This document shows positions 28,159 through 36,649 of a stretch of 64,000 bases of DNA, in pieces. Under the pieces are notes generated by a model. That model ran no database searches and was not told where the DNA came from. It saw only the letters and a program-made list of their open reading frames with translations. The translations under genes and the position numbers were made by a program. The first letter of the stretch is position 1, and each line of letters starts with the position of its first letter. Location of the stretch: the NCBI GenBank assembly GCA_900543585.1, contig UQRP01000001.1:62001-126000 (forward strand), read 5' to 3'. Source of the stretch: an uncultured Prevotella sp. (GTDB taxonomy: Bacteria > Bacteroidota > Bacteroidia > Bacteroidales > Bacteroidaceae).

Positions 28159-29067
28159 ATGGAGTATAGCATTTATACGCAATGCGGTTTAGTTTTTAAA
28201 AGGCTATTTGGAATAGAAGATGTTTCTCTATTAAGAAAGGAGCTAAAGAAAAAAGTTGGGAAACTTATATATCATCAATCTTATCATGCAGATGACATCA
28301 TAAATATTATGATCGGCATGGGCATGAAACGAGGTTCTGTCGTTTGTATTCATGCTTCGATGAAAGAGTTTTATAACTACAAAGGTACCACAAAAGAACT
28401 GATAGACGGCATTATCGATGTGCTCACGCCGGAGGGAACTCTCATGATGCCAGCTTTTCCTGCCCAGACCCATGTACATGACAAAGACTACATCTTTGAC
28501 CCCATCCACGACAAGACAAAGGCAGGAGCACTGGCAGAAGCTTTTAGACTATATCCAGGAGTCGTCAGAAGCATCAACGCACAACATTCTGTATGTGCGT
28601 GGGGAAAGTATGCTCAATGGCTTACAGAAGATCATCAATCTTGCAGAAATTGTTGGGATGAGTCCTCACCATGGTACAGAATGACAAGACTGGACGCTCT
28701 TAATTTTACGTTAGGTTTATCCTCGCATTATATTGGCACCTTCGACCATTGCGTGGAAGCGATCCTCTATAAAGAACATCCCTATTGGGCACAATTCTTC
28801 AATAAGCAATGGACCTATCACTACTATGATGACAATAGAAGAATACGAAGCTACTGCTGTATAGAAGGGGATTTAGAAAGAAGAACAAGAGAAAGGCGAC
28901 TTATTAGGTATTTTAACAATGATGAATATCAAAAGAAAAAAATCTCCAATTTGCTGATTCAAAGATATATGACAAGGCCTTGTTTAGACAAAATGATTGC
29001 TTTAGGAAGAAAAGGCATAACTATGTACTACGTACCATCAACAAAAGGCTTCTCTTTCAATGGATAG
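28159..29067 (+). CDS. AAC(3)-family N-acetyltransferase in a polysaccharide locus
   Basis: The 302-residue protein has the Antibiotic_NAT fold: GMKRGSVVCIHASMKEF, GTLMMPAFPAQT, KAGALAEAFRLYPGVVRS and LGLSSHYIGTFDHCVE. Family members acetylate amino groups of aminoglycosides or of sugar intermediates. Inside a capsule cluster the likely substrate is an amino sugar of the repeat unit, not an antibiotic (inference). The usual RSxHPxxS active-site motif reads RSINAQHS here, so the His-Pro pair is replaced by Asn-Ala. It starts 5 bp after the Wzz gene and its end overlaps the flippase gene by 8 bp. Confidence 0.82.
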   Translation: MEYSIYTQCGLVFKRLFGIEDVSLLRKELKKKVGKLIYHQSYHADDIINIMIGMGMKRGSVVCIHASMKEFYNYKGTTKELIDGIIDVLTPEGTLMMPAFPAQTHVHDKDYIFDPIHDKTKAGALAEAFRLYPGVVRSINAQHSVCAWGKYAQWLTEDHQSCRNCWDESSPWYRMTRLDALNFTLGLSSHYIGTFDHCVEAILYKEHPYWAQFFNKQWTYHYYDDNRRIRSYCCIEGDLERRTRERRLIRYFNNDEYQKKKISNLLIQRYMTRPCLDKMIALGRKGITMYYVPSTKGFSFNG

Positions 29068-30391
29068 GCTAAAAACAATCATGGAATTGCCGCTTGTTAG
29101 GAATACGTTAAAGATTTCGGCAAGCAACATGGTAATGTACCTATTGCCTCTTATTGTCACTCCTATCCTCTCCAGGCTATATAGTCCATCGCAGTATGGG
29201 GAATGGGGCATTTTCTCATCTCTTATTTCTATCATATGCTTAGCTCAGTTCGCAGGATTTGACAACACATTAGTAAAATGCGAGAAAGATGAGACCGAAC
29301 CGCTTACTGCCCTTTGTGCTATCTTGGGATTTCTTTTTACCTTTATTGTTGCTTTCGCCTTTTATATTGGCACAAAACTGGATCTTAGTTTTTTCGTATA
29401 CTTCCCTAACAAGACTTTACTTGTCGTCTATTTGTTGATTTATATTTTTTATACCATAGGGTTCAACCTTTGTAATCGCCAAGAAAAATATAATACGCTT
29501 TCTATAGCCAATGTTGTTCAAGGTGGCTCACAAGCTTTGTTCCGCATTGCTTTCGGGATAATAGGCATTCTTGTCTTTAATGGATTGATACTGGGTACGA
29601 CCATTGCATTATTTAATGTTTCGGTCTTTCTCTTCATCCGTTTGAAAGCCACCAAATTTTCTATTTGCCGAAAGAACTGGTGGGCACAAGTCAGAAAACT
29701 CATTGTTAAATACAGAAAATTTCCGCTTTACGACGCCCCCTCCTCCATATTGTCTTTTGCTGCTTTTAATTTACCAACTCTGATATTAGCATATTACTTT
29801 GGGAAACAGGACATTGGTTGCTTCTCTATGGTCATGCAGTTATTACTTATACCGATGAGCCTTGTCGGATCTGCGATGGGAAGAGTCTTCTATCAGGAAA
29901 TTTGCAAAGAGAATACACAGCAGTTCACACAGCATACTACTGAGAGAATGATAAAAACGTTAGGATTTATTTCTGTATTACCTCTTCTCTTCCTTGTTTG
30001 CGGCGGTGACAAGATTCTTGTTTGGTTTCTTGGCGCAAAATGGGGAAACGCTGGTATGATAGCCTTGAGCCTCGCTTTGTGGTCATTTCCTACCATTCTG
30101 ACTCAGCCTTTGCTGCCTTTATTTAGGTATAAAAACAAACAGAATATCATGCTTCTATATGATGTGTTGTATTTTATCTTCGGCATAGGAAGCATCTTTG
30201 TCTGCTGCACTTTAAAACTTAGTCTCATTCCGATTTTAATGATATTTTCCATTTCATGCTTTTTGGTGAAGATGTTCCTCTTCATCCAACTCGTCTTAAT
30301 CGGAGAGGTTAGATGGAGACTTGTAGTTAGGTATATACCTGTATGGACCATTGCCATTATAGGATTAGTAGTGCGATTCATGTTGGCATGA
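29060..30391 (+). CDS. Oligosaccharide flippase (Wzx-like, MATE/polysaccharide transporter superfamily)
   Basis: The 443-residue protein has about twelve membrane helices across its whole length. It opens with NTLKISASNMVMYLLPLIVT and LSRLYSPSQYGEWGIFSSL, which is typical of Wzx proteins. It would flip the lipid-linked repeat unit across the inner membrane. It overlaps the acetyltransferase gene by 8 bp and the polymerase gene by 4 bp (ATGA), so translation is probably coupled. Confidence 0.9.
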   Translation: MDRLKTIMELPLVRNTLKISASNMVMYLLPLIVTPILSRLYSPSQYGEWGIFSSLISIICLAQFAGFDNTLVKCEKDETEPLTALCAILGFLFTFIVAFAFYIGTKLDLSFFVYFPNKTLLVVYLLIYIFYTIGFNLCNRQEKYNTLSIANVVQGGSQALFRIAFGIIGILVFNGLILGTTIALFNVSVFLFIRLKATKFSICRKNWWAQVRKLIVKYRKFPLYDAPSSILSFAAFNLPTLILAYYFGKQDIGCFSMVMQLLLIPMSLVGSAMGRVFYQEICKENTQQFTQHTTERMIKTLGFISVLPLLFLVCGGDKILVWFLGAKWGNAGMIALSLALWSFPTILTQPLLPLFRYKNKQNIMLLYDVLYFIFGIGSIFVCCTLKLSLIPILMIFSISCFLVKMFLFIQLVLIGEVRWRLVVRYIPVWTIAIIGLVVRFMLA

Positions 30392-31722
30392 AAAAATACA
30401 TTTATATAATTTTTGACGCAGATAGCTTTTGGAGCAAGATGATTCTTACAATCATCTATCTCTTTGTCTACGACTATCTATTCCATGACTTTATATTTGA
30501 ACAGTTTGGATATTTGGGAATCGTTTACCAGCCCATGAGCATGCTGGTTATTATCGCATGGTTAGCGTTATCTATTATCCCGATGGCATTTTATTACGGG
30601 GTAGTAAACATTTCGTCTTATATTACCTTTTTTCTCTACCTATTTGTCTACATTCCGTTTATTCATGCTTTATATGTCATTACTGACATTTCTTTACTGC
30701 AGAAAGGTATCGTGTCTATAGTTGTTTGTGCGTTTTTTATCTTATACATGAATATAGGAAAGAGTATAAAGATACTAAAGGATATTAACATCACCCCCAA
30801 AATTCCATTCAAATATATAGAGGCTCTTACCATTCTTTTATCCGCCATATATGTCGCAGTAAATCTAAACAGAATGCATTTCGTAAACATCTTCACACAA
30901 CAAGATATTCTTTACGATCTGAGAGCTCAGAACGCGGAGGAAATCGGCGAGGGAAATATTTTTGCTTATTTGAGGGGATGGCTGTTCGGCGCTTTCTATC
31001 CTTTCTTGCTGGTTGACTATCTGAAGAACAAGAAATGGGTGTCTACTCTGTGTATTCTTTTCGGATACATTATATTATTTATGGTTGACATGCAAAAACT
31101 AACCTTTTTCATGCCATTCGCGCTTACAGCCCTTTATTTCCTGATCAAGTTAAATATACATACCATCTGTAACAGACTCCATTCTTTTATCATTGGATTC
31201 CTTATTCTTCTTTCGCTGGTGCTCATGAATCTACAAGAAAACAAAATTGTATTCACGGTTGCATCCATCTTGATATTAAGAACCATTTGCGTGACAGGCT
31301 GGTTGACGCAAACATATTTTCTTTTCTTTAATAACGGGAATCCGTTTACCCATTACTCACATATCAACATCGTTAATATGTTGACCAATAACTATCCATA
31401 CGATGTTCCATTAGGAGTGGCTGTCTCATATCATTCTCAGAATGCAAATGCCACTTTTCTTCTCACTGACGGTTATGCAGCATGGGGCATATTTGGTATA
31501 GTCATTATTGGCATGATCTTTTATTTGTTTTTGGAATTCGCTAATTCTATTTCTTATAATTATAAGTTGGAAGATTTGCTTGTCCTTTTCTTGCCTACAG
31601 TGTCATATCTGTTAAATGTCTCATTCTTCACAACTCTTCTCTCCAACGGATTACTTTTTTTACTGATTCTGATTGCTTGTACAGACACAACAAAAAAAGA
31701 GAATAACAAAGAATGTCTATGA
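30388..31722 (+). CDS. O-antigen/exopolysaccharide polymerase-like membrane protein (Wzy-like)
   Basis: The 444-residue protein has ten or more membrane segments and a large loop in the C-terminal half (after LTQTYFLFFNNGNPF, with GYAAWGIFGIVIIGMIFY following). Sequence conservation in this family is low, so the call rests on topology and on its place between the flippase and glycosyltransferases. The start chosen is the ATG at 30388 within the ATGA overlap with the flippase stop. An in-frame ATG at 30343 would overlap by 49 bp. The Wzz-flippase-polymerase set implies Wzy-dependent assembly. Confidence 0.78.
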   Translation: MKKYIYIIFDADSFWSKMILTIIYLFVYDYLFHDFIFEQFGYLGIVYQPMSMLVIIAWLALSIIPMAFYYGVVNISSYITFFLYLFVYIPFIHALYVITDISLLQKGIVSIVVCAFFILYMNIGKSIKILKDINITPKIPFKYIEALTILLSAIYVAVNLNRMHFVNIFTQQDILYDLRAQNAEEIGEGNIFAYLRGWLFGAFYPFLLVDYLKNKKWVSTLCILFGYIILFMVDMQKLTFFMPFALTALYFLIKLNIHTICNRLHSFIIGFLILLSLVLMNLQENKIVFTVASILILRTICVTGWLTQTYFLFFNNGNPFTHYSHINIVNMLTNNYPYDVPLGVAVSYHSQNANATFLLTDGYAAWGIFGIVIIGMIFYLFLEFANSISYNYKLEDLLVLFLPTVSYLLNVSFFTTLLSNGLLFLLILIACTDTTKKENNKECL

Positions 31723-32825
31723 ATACACTCTGCTTGATAACAAATATTGCACCTCACTATCGCCGGCCAATCTTTGAACAGATAGACAAGAAAATAGGAT
31801 GTGATTTCTATATAGGTGACCACATTGAGTCTGAGCTCAAAACATTTAATTATCATGTCTTATCCGGCTATAGAAAGACGGTGCATAACATATTTTTCCA
31901 TCACTGGTATTGGCAGAGAAAGACGGTAAGACTCATATTCAAACCCTATAAATACTATATCCTTGACGGAGAACCATACTGTCTTTCTTCGTGGGCCATA
32001 TTGTTGTTGGCGAAGTTGCTCGGAAAACAGACCATAGCCTGGACCCACGGATGGTACGGCAGAGAAAGAGGGATGAAGAAGCATGTAAAGAAAGTCTTCT
32101 ACGCTCTCTTTAGCAAGCTGATGCTCTACAACGAGTATGCAATCGACTTAATGGTAAAGGAGGAATTTGACAAAAACAAAATCTATTGCATCGCCAATTC
32201 TTTAGACAGTGATCAGGAATTGGCGATTCGCAAGCAATTACGACCTTCTGACATTTATCAGTTGCACTTTGGCAATGCTTATCCAACAATCATATATTGT
32301 GGAAGGATACAAAAAAGAAAGAAAATAGAGCAGATATTTGAGAGTCTCTATATATTAAGAAGTCAAGGCGACATCGTCAATTTAGTGATCGTGGGCAAAG
32401 ATGTTGACGGGGCTTCTTTAGCGAATGATATAAGAAGACTGAAGTTAGAGAAACAGATATGGATGTATGGTCCATGCTATGATGACTATCAATTGGGAGA
32501 ACTATTCTATAACGCTACTGTATGCGTGTCGCCAGGCAACGTTGGACTCTCTGCCATCCATTCACTGACATTTGGTTGTCCTGTGATCACTCACGATCAT
32601 TTTCCAGATCAAATGCCGGAGTTTGAGGCGATTCAACCCAATGTGACGGGAGATTTCTTCAAACAAAATGATGTAAAAGACTTAGCCCGTGTGATCAAAA
32701 AATGGATAGAAAAATCACGAGATAACAAAAGTGCTATCCAACAAGCAGCTTTTAAGGAAATAGACAGGAAATGGAATATACATTATCAAATAAAAACGAT
32801 GAAGGAGGTGATGAATGCCGACTAA
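31719..32825 (+). CDS. Glycosyltransferase, family 4-like (GT-B)
   Basis: The protein of about 368 residues has a GT-B fold. The N-terminal half begins CLITNIAPHYRRPIFEQI. The C-terminal half has the nucleotide-sugar site, with IIYCGRIQKRKKIEQIFE and later NATVCVSPGNVGLSAIHSLT, where the Glu usually found in the E-x7-E motif is less clear. It would add one sugar to the lipid-linked repeat unit on the cytoplasmic side. The start is the ATGA overlap with the polymerase stop. An ATG two codons upstream is also possible. The donor and linkage are not predictable. Confidence 0.85.
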   Translation: MNTLCLITNIAPHYRRPIFEQIDKKIGCDFYIGDHIESELKTFNYHVLSGYRKTVHNIFFHHWYWQRKTVRLIFKPYKYYILDGEPYCLSSWAILLLAKLLGKQTIAWTHGWYGRERGMKKHVKKVFYALFSKLMLYNEYAIDLMVKEEFDKNKIYCIANSLDSDQELAIRKQLRPSDIYQLHFGNAYPTIIYCGRIQKRKKIEQIFESLYILRSQGDIVNLVIVGKDVDGASLANDIRRLKLEKQIWMYGPCYDDYQLGELFYNATVCVSPGNVGLSAIHSLTFGCPVITHDHFPDQMPEFEAIQPNVTGDFFKQNDVKDLARVIKKWIEKSRDNKSAIQQAAFKEIDRKWNIHYQIKTMKEVMNAD

Positions 32826-33609
32826 TACAGATTCTTCATATTTTAAAGTGAGATCTTTCTTCCGTGCGCAAGTTCTCAACCTCCTTGGAATGCACTCGAA
32901 GCCCGCTCCTGGTATTCACATCCTGAATGGCCATCGTATTGAGAATGAAGAGGAACCGGAAACATTCAGGAATTTACTAACCGCACTCTCTAAGAAGGTA
33001 AGGTTTGTAAAGTTTGAAGATGCTGTTGAAAGGATCGAGAGACACGAGCAACCCAAAGAGCCTTTGGTCGCCTTCTCGTTCGATGACGGTTTCATGGAGT
33101 GCTATGATGTCTTTGCACCAATACTTGAGGAGTTCGGTACCAATGCGATGTTCTTCATCAACCCTAATTATGTAGACGGAGACGACGCGTATATTAAAAA
33201 CTTCAACGAAAATATTGTGCTGACTCATAACAAACGTCCCATGCGATGGCACCATTTAAAAGAGCTGCGTGACAGAGGATTCTTGATAGGAGCACACACC
33301 ATGGATCACTTTATGATCAACAGCACGGACAAAGAAAAGTTGGAGTACGAAATCATCAACTGTAAAACGACGATCGAACAACATCTCGATATGCCATGCG
33401 ATTACTTCGCATTTCCTTACGGCAAACTTTCTGAGGCCAATGAGATGTCTATTGACCTGGCGCTCTCAGCATATCGCCACGTCTTCGCACAATCTGAATG
33501 GAAAAGATATTATAGTTTTAACGGAAAAGTGATCAACCGGCGTCAGTTTGAAGTGTTTTGGCCTGTCAGTCATGTCAACTATTTCTTAAGCTATAAGAAG
33601 CAATATTAG
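32815..33609 (+). CDS. Polysaccharide deacetylase family protein (NodB/CE4)
   Basis: The 264-residue protein has the carbohydrate esterase 4 signature: SFDDGF (motif 1, catalytic Asp and metal Asp, near residue 90), GAHTMDHFMI (motif 2, the two metal His) and FAFPYGK (motif 3, with Phe-Ala in place of the usual Arg-Pro). There is no signal peptide, so it would act in the cytoplasm on a lipid-linked or nucleotide-linked N-acetyl sugar, unlike the secreted chitin or peptidoglycan deacetylases. It overlaps the previous gene by 11 bp and lies 4 bp before the next. Confidence 0.87.
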   Translation: MPTNTDSSYFKVRSFFRAQVLNLLGMHSKPAPGIHILNGHRIENEEEPETFRNLLTALSKKVRFVKFEDAVERIERHEQPKEPLVAFSFDDGFMECYDVFAPILEEFGTNAMFFINPNYVDGDDAYIKNFNENIVLTHNKRPMRWHHLKELRDRGFLIGAHTMDHFMINSTDKEKLEYEIINCKTTIEQHLDMPCDYFAFPYGKLSEANEMSIDLALSAYRHVFAQSEWKRYYSFNGKVINRRQFEVFWPVSHVNYFLSYKKQY

Positions 33610-33613
33610 ACCT

Positions 33614-34825
33614 ATGCCACGGTTGCTACAAATCAACATTACCGCTAATTGGGGCTCTCACGGCAAAATTGCAGAGATGCTCGGACAAACCGTCATAAAA
33701 GAAGGTTGGGAAAGTTATATCGCCTATGGAAGATGGTATAGAGAAAGCAAGTCCCACCTCTTTCACATTGGAAATCAAGTCGACGAGTATATACATGGGC
33801 TCGCCTCCCGACTGCTTGACAACCAAGGACTGATGTCGCATGTCGCTACCAAGAGATTAGTGAAATATATAGAGACGATCAAGCCAGATATGATCCATCT
33901 GCATAATATCCACGGATATTATCTCAATTACCCGATATTATTTGATTATCTTGCTTCTTCCAACATTCCCGTAGTATGGACATTTCACGACTGCTGGCCA
34001 TTTACCGGTCACTGTGCACATTACATGTCTGTCAATTGCAAAAAATGGATGACCCACTGCAGCAACTGTCCTCTAAAACATACCTATCCTGAAAGTTGGT
34101 TGAGGGACAGGTCGTTTCAAAACTTTGAAGACAAGCAGAGAGCATTCCTGTCGGTTAAACGTCTTACCATCGTACCCGTCAGCAAGTGGTTGGAAAAAGA
34201 TCTCAAGAGATCCTTCTTCAAGAACTGCCATATACATCAAATCTACAATGGCATTGATACGACCCAGTTCTTTCCGGAAAAGAAAAGGGACGATACGCTA
34301 AGAAAATACAATGTTCCAAATGACAAAAAGGTAATTCTTGGGGTTGCTTCTAATTGGTACCAAAAAGGATTGGGGGACTTCATCAGATTAAGCCGCTTAT
34401 TGGATGACCATTACATCATCGTGCTTGTTGGAGTGAACGATCGGGAGTTGTCTGATTTACCACAAAATATCATAGGTATTAAGCGTACAGATTCTCAAGC
34501 GGAACTCAGATCCTTATATTCATCTTTCGATGTATATTTCAATCCAACGTGGGTTGACAACTTCCCTACAACCAACATTGAGGCTTTGGCTTGTGGAACA
34601 CCTATTGTCGTATACGACACGGGTGGGTGCGCAGAAGCGGTCAGCCCAATGACAGGCTATGTTGTCCAACAAGGAAACATCAAAGATGCAGTAGAAAAAA
34701 TAAAAGAAATCTGTAGACACCCTAAGGTTCAATATATAGAAGCCTGTAGAAGCCAAACGCTGCAAAAGTATAATTCTGAACAACAATACAAAAAATATTA
34801 TGACCTATATGCCTCATTTCTATAG
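33614..34825 (+). CDS. Glycosyltransferase family 4 with Cys-rich insertion
   Basis: The 403-residue GT-B protein starts LLQINITANWGSHGKIAEML, which carries the glycine-rich donor loop. The C-terminal half has ILGVASNWYQKGLGDF and the site NFPTTNIEALACGTPIVVYD, with the E-x7-E-like acid in NIEALACG. Between residues 128 and 160 lies a cluster of six Cys and several His (DCWPFTGHCAHY, CKKWMTHCSNCP), which looks like a metal-binding or disulfide insertion. Related proteins with such an insert occur in many capsule loci. The sugar added is unknown. Confidence 0.87.
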   Translation: MPRLLQINITANWGSHGKIAEMLGQTVIKEGWESYIAYGRWYRESKSHLFHIGNQVDEYIHGLASRLLDNQGLMSHVATKRLVKYIETIKPDMIHLHNIHGYYLNYPILFDYLASSNIPVVWTFHDCWPFTGHCAHYMSVNCKKWMTHCSNCPLKHTYPESWLRDRSFQNFEDKQRAFLSVKRLTIVPVSKWLEKDLKRSFFKNCHIHQIYNGIDTTQFFPEKKRDDTLRKYNVPNDKKVILGVASNWYQKGLGDFIRLSRLLDDHYIIVLVGVNDRELSDLPQNIIGIKRTDSQAELRSLYSSFDVYFNPTWVDNFPTTNIEALACGTPIVVYDTGGCAEAVSPMTGYVVQQGNIKDAVEKIKEICRHPKVQYIEACRSQTLQKYNSEQQYKKYYDLYASFL

Positions 34826-34919
34826 GAGATGTGTCCTTTACAAACAAAACAATAGTTTACCGCAATACAACTTATAATAGAAAAGAGAGATAGAGGATCA
34901 CTTATTATCATAGACAACA

Positions 34920-35684
34920 ATGAAGGTTTCAATCATTACTGTTACCTATAACAGTGCGGAGACGTTGGCTATGGCCATCGAGTCTGTTCTGCGGCAGTCC
35001 TATCCCGACATAGAGTATATCGTGAAAGATGGAGGTTCGACGGACAGAACAATAGAAATACTGAAGGAATACGAACCGAAGTTTCATGGTCGGATGAAGT
35101 GGGTATCGGAAAAAGACAAAGGCATCTATGATGCCATGAATAAAGGCATCGAGATGGCGGCAGGAGGTATTGTCGGAATCTTAAACTCCGACGACTTCTT
35201 TACTGGAAATAATATCGTAAAAAAAATAGTAGATACGATAGAAAAAGAGAATGTAGATGCAGTATATGGAGATGTACATTTCGTTAAGCCTGAAAATCTT
35301 CATAAATGTACAAGATACTATTCTGGTTCTATTTTTCGACCATGGATGATTAGGGTTGGTTTTCTTCCACCTCATCCTTCACTTTATGTAAAGAGAAACG
35401 TCTATGAGCGATTTGGTAACTATAATGCGTCTTATAAAATATCGGCAGATTTCGAATTCATAGCACGACTCACTCTCATTCATAAAATAAAGATGAAATA
35501 TATTCATATGGATATGGTTACTATGAGGTTAGGAGGCGCAAGTACAAATAATTGGCGCAGTAGGTTGCTTGGAGCGAAAGAAAATATTATTGCGTGTCGC
35601 ACTCTAGGAATAAAAACAAACAAAATTCTTGTCCTTTGCAAATTCCCTATTAAAATTTTTGAATCTGTGTTGATAAGAAAATAA
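34920..35684 (+). CDS. Glycosyltransferase family 2
   Basis: The 254-residue GT-A protein begins MKVSIITVTYNSAETLAMAI. It has the usual VKDGGSTDRTIEIL and the metal-binding acidic motif in GILNSDDFF near residue 90. WcaA-type sequence elements follow (PPHPSLYVKRNVYERFG, ISADFEFIARL). It lacks membrane spans and would be a cytoplasmic or membrane-associated transferase. A 94-bp gap separates it from the preceding gene. Base composition stays A+T-rich until its end. Confidence 0.9.
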   Translation: MKVSIITVTYNSAETLAMAIESVLRQSYPDIEYIVKDGGSTDRTIEILKEYEPKFHGRMKWVSEKDKGIYDAMNKGIEMAAGGIVGILNSDDFFTGNNIVKKIVDTIEKENVDAVYGDVHFVKPENLHKCTRYYSGSIFRPWMIRVGFLPPHPSLYVKRNVYERFGNYNASYKISADFEFIARLTLIHKIKMKYIHMDMVTMRLGGASTNNWRSRLLGAKENIIACRTLGIKTNKILVLCKFPIKIFESVLIRK

Positions 35685-35789
35685 TTCTCATATTAGTATC
35701 TATAAACAAATCGTCTTGTACATTTCTCTCCTTTTAAACAATATTCAAATATCTAAATCGTTTCTACTATAGACTAATATCCAACTATT

Positions 35790-36512
35790 ATGATTTTATC
35801 AATGGATAACAGCGTGCAGGAAATAGACACGACTGCCTATACTGGGTCTGCTAAAGACATTATGATGTATGTTGAGCAGGGTAATGATGAAGGGACGCAG
35901 AGATTCATCTCTGATGGTATGAATGCTTTCGAGCGTAATACCAAGAGAGTTGGAGACTGCTTGATTGCGGCAGTTTGCCTTGTTATCTTTTCGCCTCTTT
36001 TCCTTATCTGCTATATACTCGTAAAGCGTGAGGATGGCGGGCCGGCTATCTTCAAGCAGGAACGCATCGGCTGCTTTGGACGCCCCTTCACCATCTACAA
36101 GTTCAGAAGTATGAGGGTAGATGCAGAGAAAGATGGTCCCCGGCTCTTTGGTCATGAAAAGGACGAGCGTATGACTAAGATTGGGCGCTTTCTTCGTGAC
36201 CATCATCTCGACGAGCTACCGCAGCTTTACAATGTTTTGAGGGGCGACATGGCGTTTATCGGGCCACGACCGGAGCGGAAGTATTACATTGACCAGATTA
36301 TGCAGCATGATCCACGCTATGTCTATCTGTATCAGATTCGACCGGGGGTGACATCCTACGCCACGCTGTACAATGGCTATACGGACACGATGGAGAAAAT
36401 GCTCAAGCGGTTGGAGCTGGACCTCTACTACCTCGAACACCGCTCCTGGTGGTTCGATGCCAAGATTCTCTTCAAGACCTTCACCAATATCGTCTTCGGC
36501 AAGGTTTTCTGA
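35790..36512 (+). CDS. Undecaprenyl-phosphate sugar-1-phosphate transferase (initiating sugar transferase)
   Basis: The 240-residue protein is a monotopic phosphoglycosyltransferase of the short WcaJ/ExoY type. One hydrophobic segment (KRVGDCLIAAVCLVIFSPLF, near 51-72) precedes the catalytic domain, with FKQERIGCFGRPFTIYKFRS, the Asp-Glu pair in HHLDELPQLYNVLRGDMAFI and GPRPERKYY. It starts repeat-unit synthesis by moving a sugar phosphate to undecaprenyl phosphate. An N-terminal extension of about 45 residues is not family-typical. An alternative ATG lies at 35802. Its base composition returns to that of the flanking genome, so it seems to belong to the fixed end of the locus. Confidence 0.9.
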   Translation: MILSMDNSVQEIDTTAYTGSAKDIMMYVEQGNDEGTQRFISDGMNAFERNTKRVGDCLIAAVCLVIFSPLFLICYILVKREDGGPAIFKQERIGCFGRPFTIYKFRSMRVDAEKDGPRLFGHEKDERMTKIGRFLRDHHLDELPQLYNVLRGDMAFIGPRPERKYYIDQIMQHDPRYVYLYQIRPGVTSYATLYNGYTDTMEKMLKRLELDLYYLEHRSWWFDAKILFKTFTNIVFGKVF

Positions 36513-36608
36513 AGGTGCAGCGTTTTTTTTTCCGTAGGCTTAGGTGAGAGATAATAATCTGTATGCAGTTAGATACGAATGAGGGACAGGAAATGTCGAC
36601 AACCTTAA

Positions 36609-36636
36609 TGTGATTTGTGATTTGTGATTTGTGATA
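36609..36636. repeat. 7-bp tandem repeat TGTGATT, four copies
   Basis: TGTGATT is repeated at 36609, 36616 and 36623, with a fourth copy TGTGATA at 36630. It lies between the sugar transferase gene and the 3' end of the Rpn gene. No open frame uses it. Confidence 0.8.
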
Positions 36637-36649
36637 TTTCCTGCCCATG

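Noticed and set aside
28159..29067. Antibiotic resistance gene
   Set aside because: The fold is that of aminoglycoside acetyltransferases, but the position in a capsule operon and the altered active-site motif favour sugar modification.
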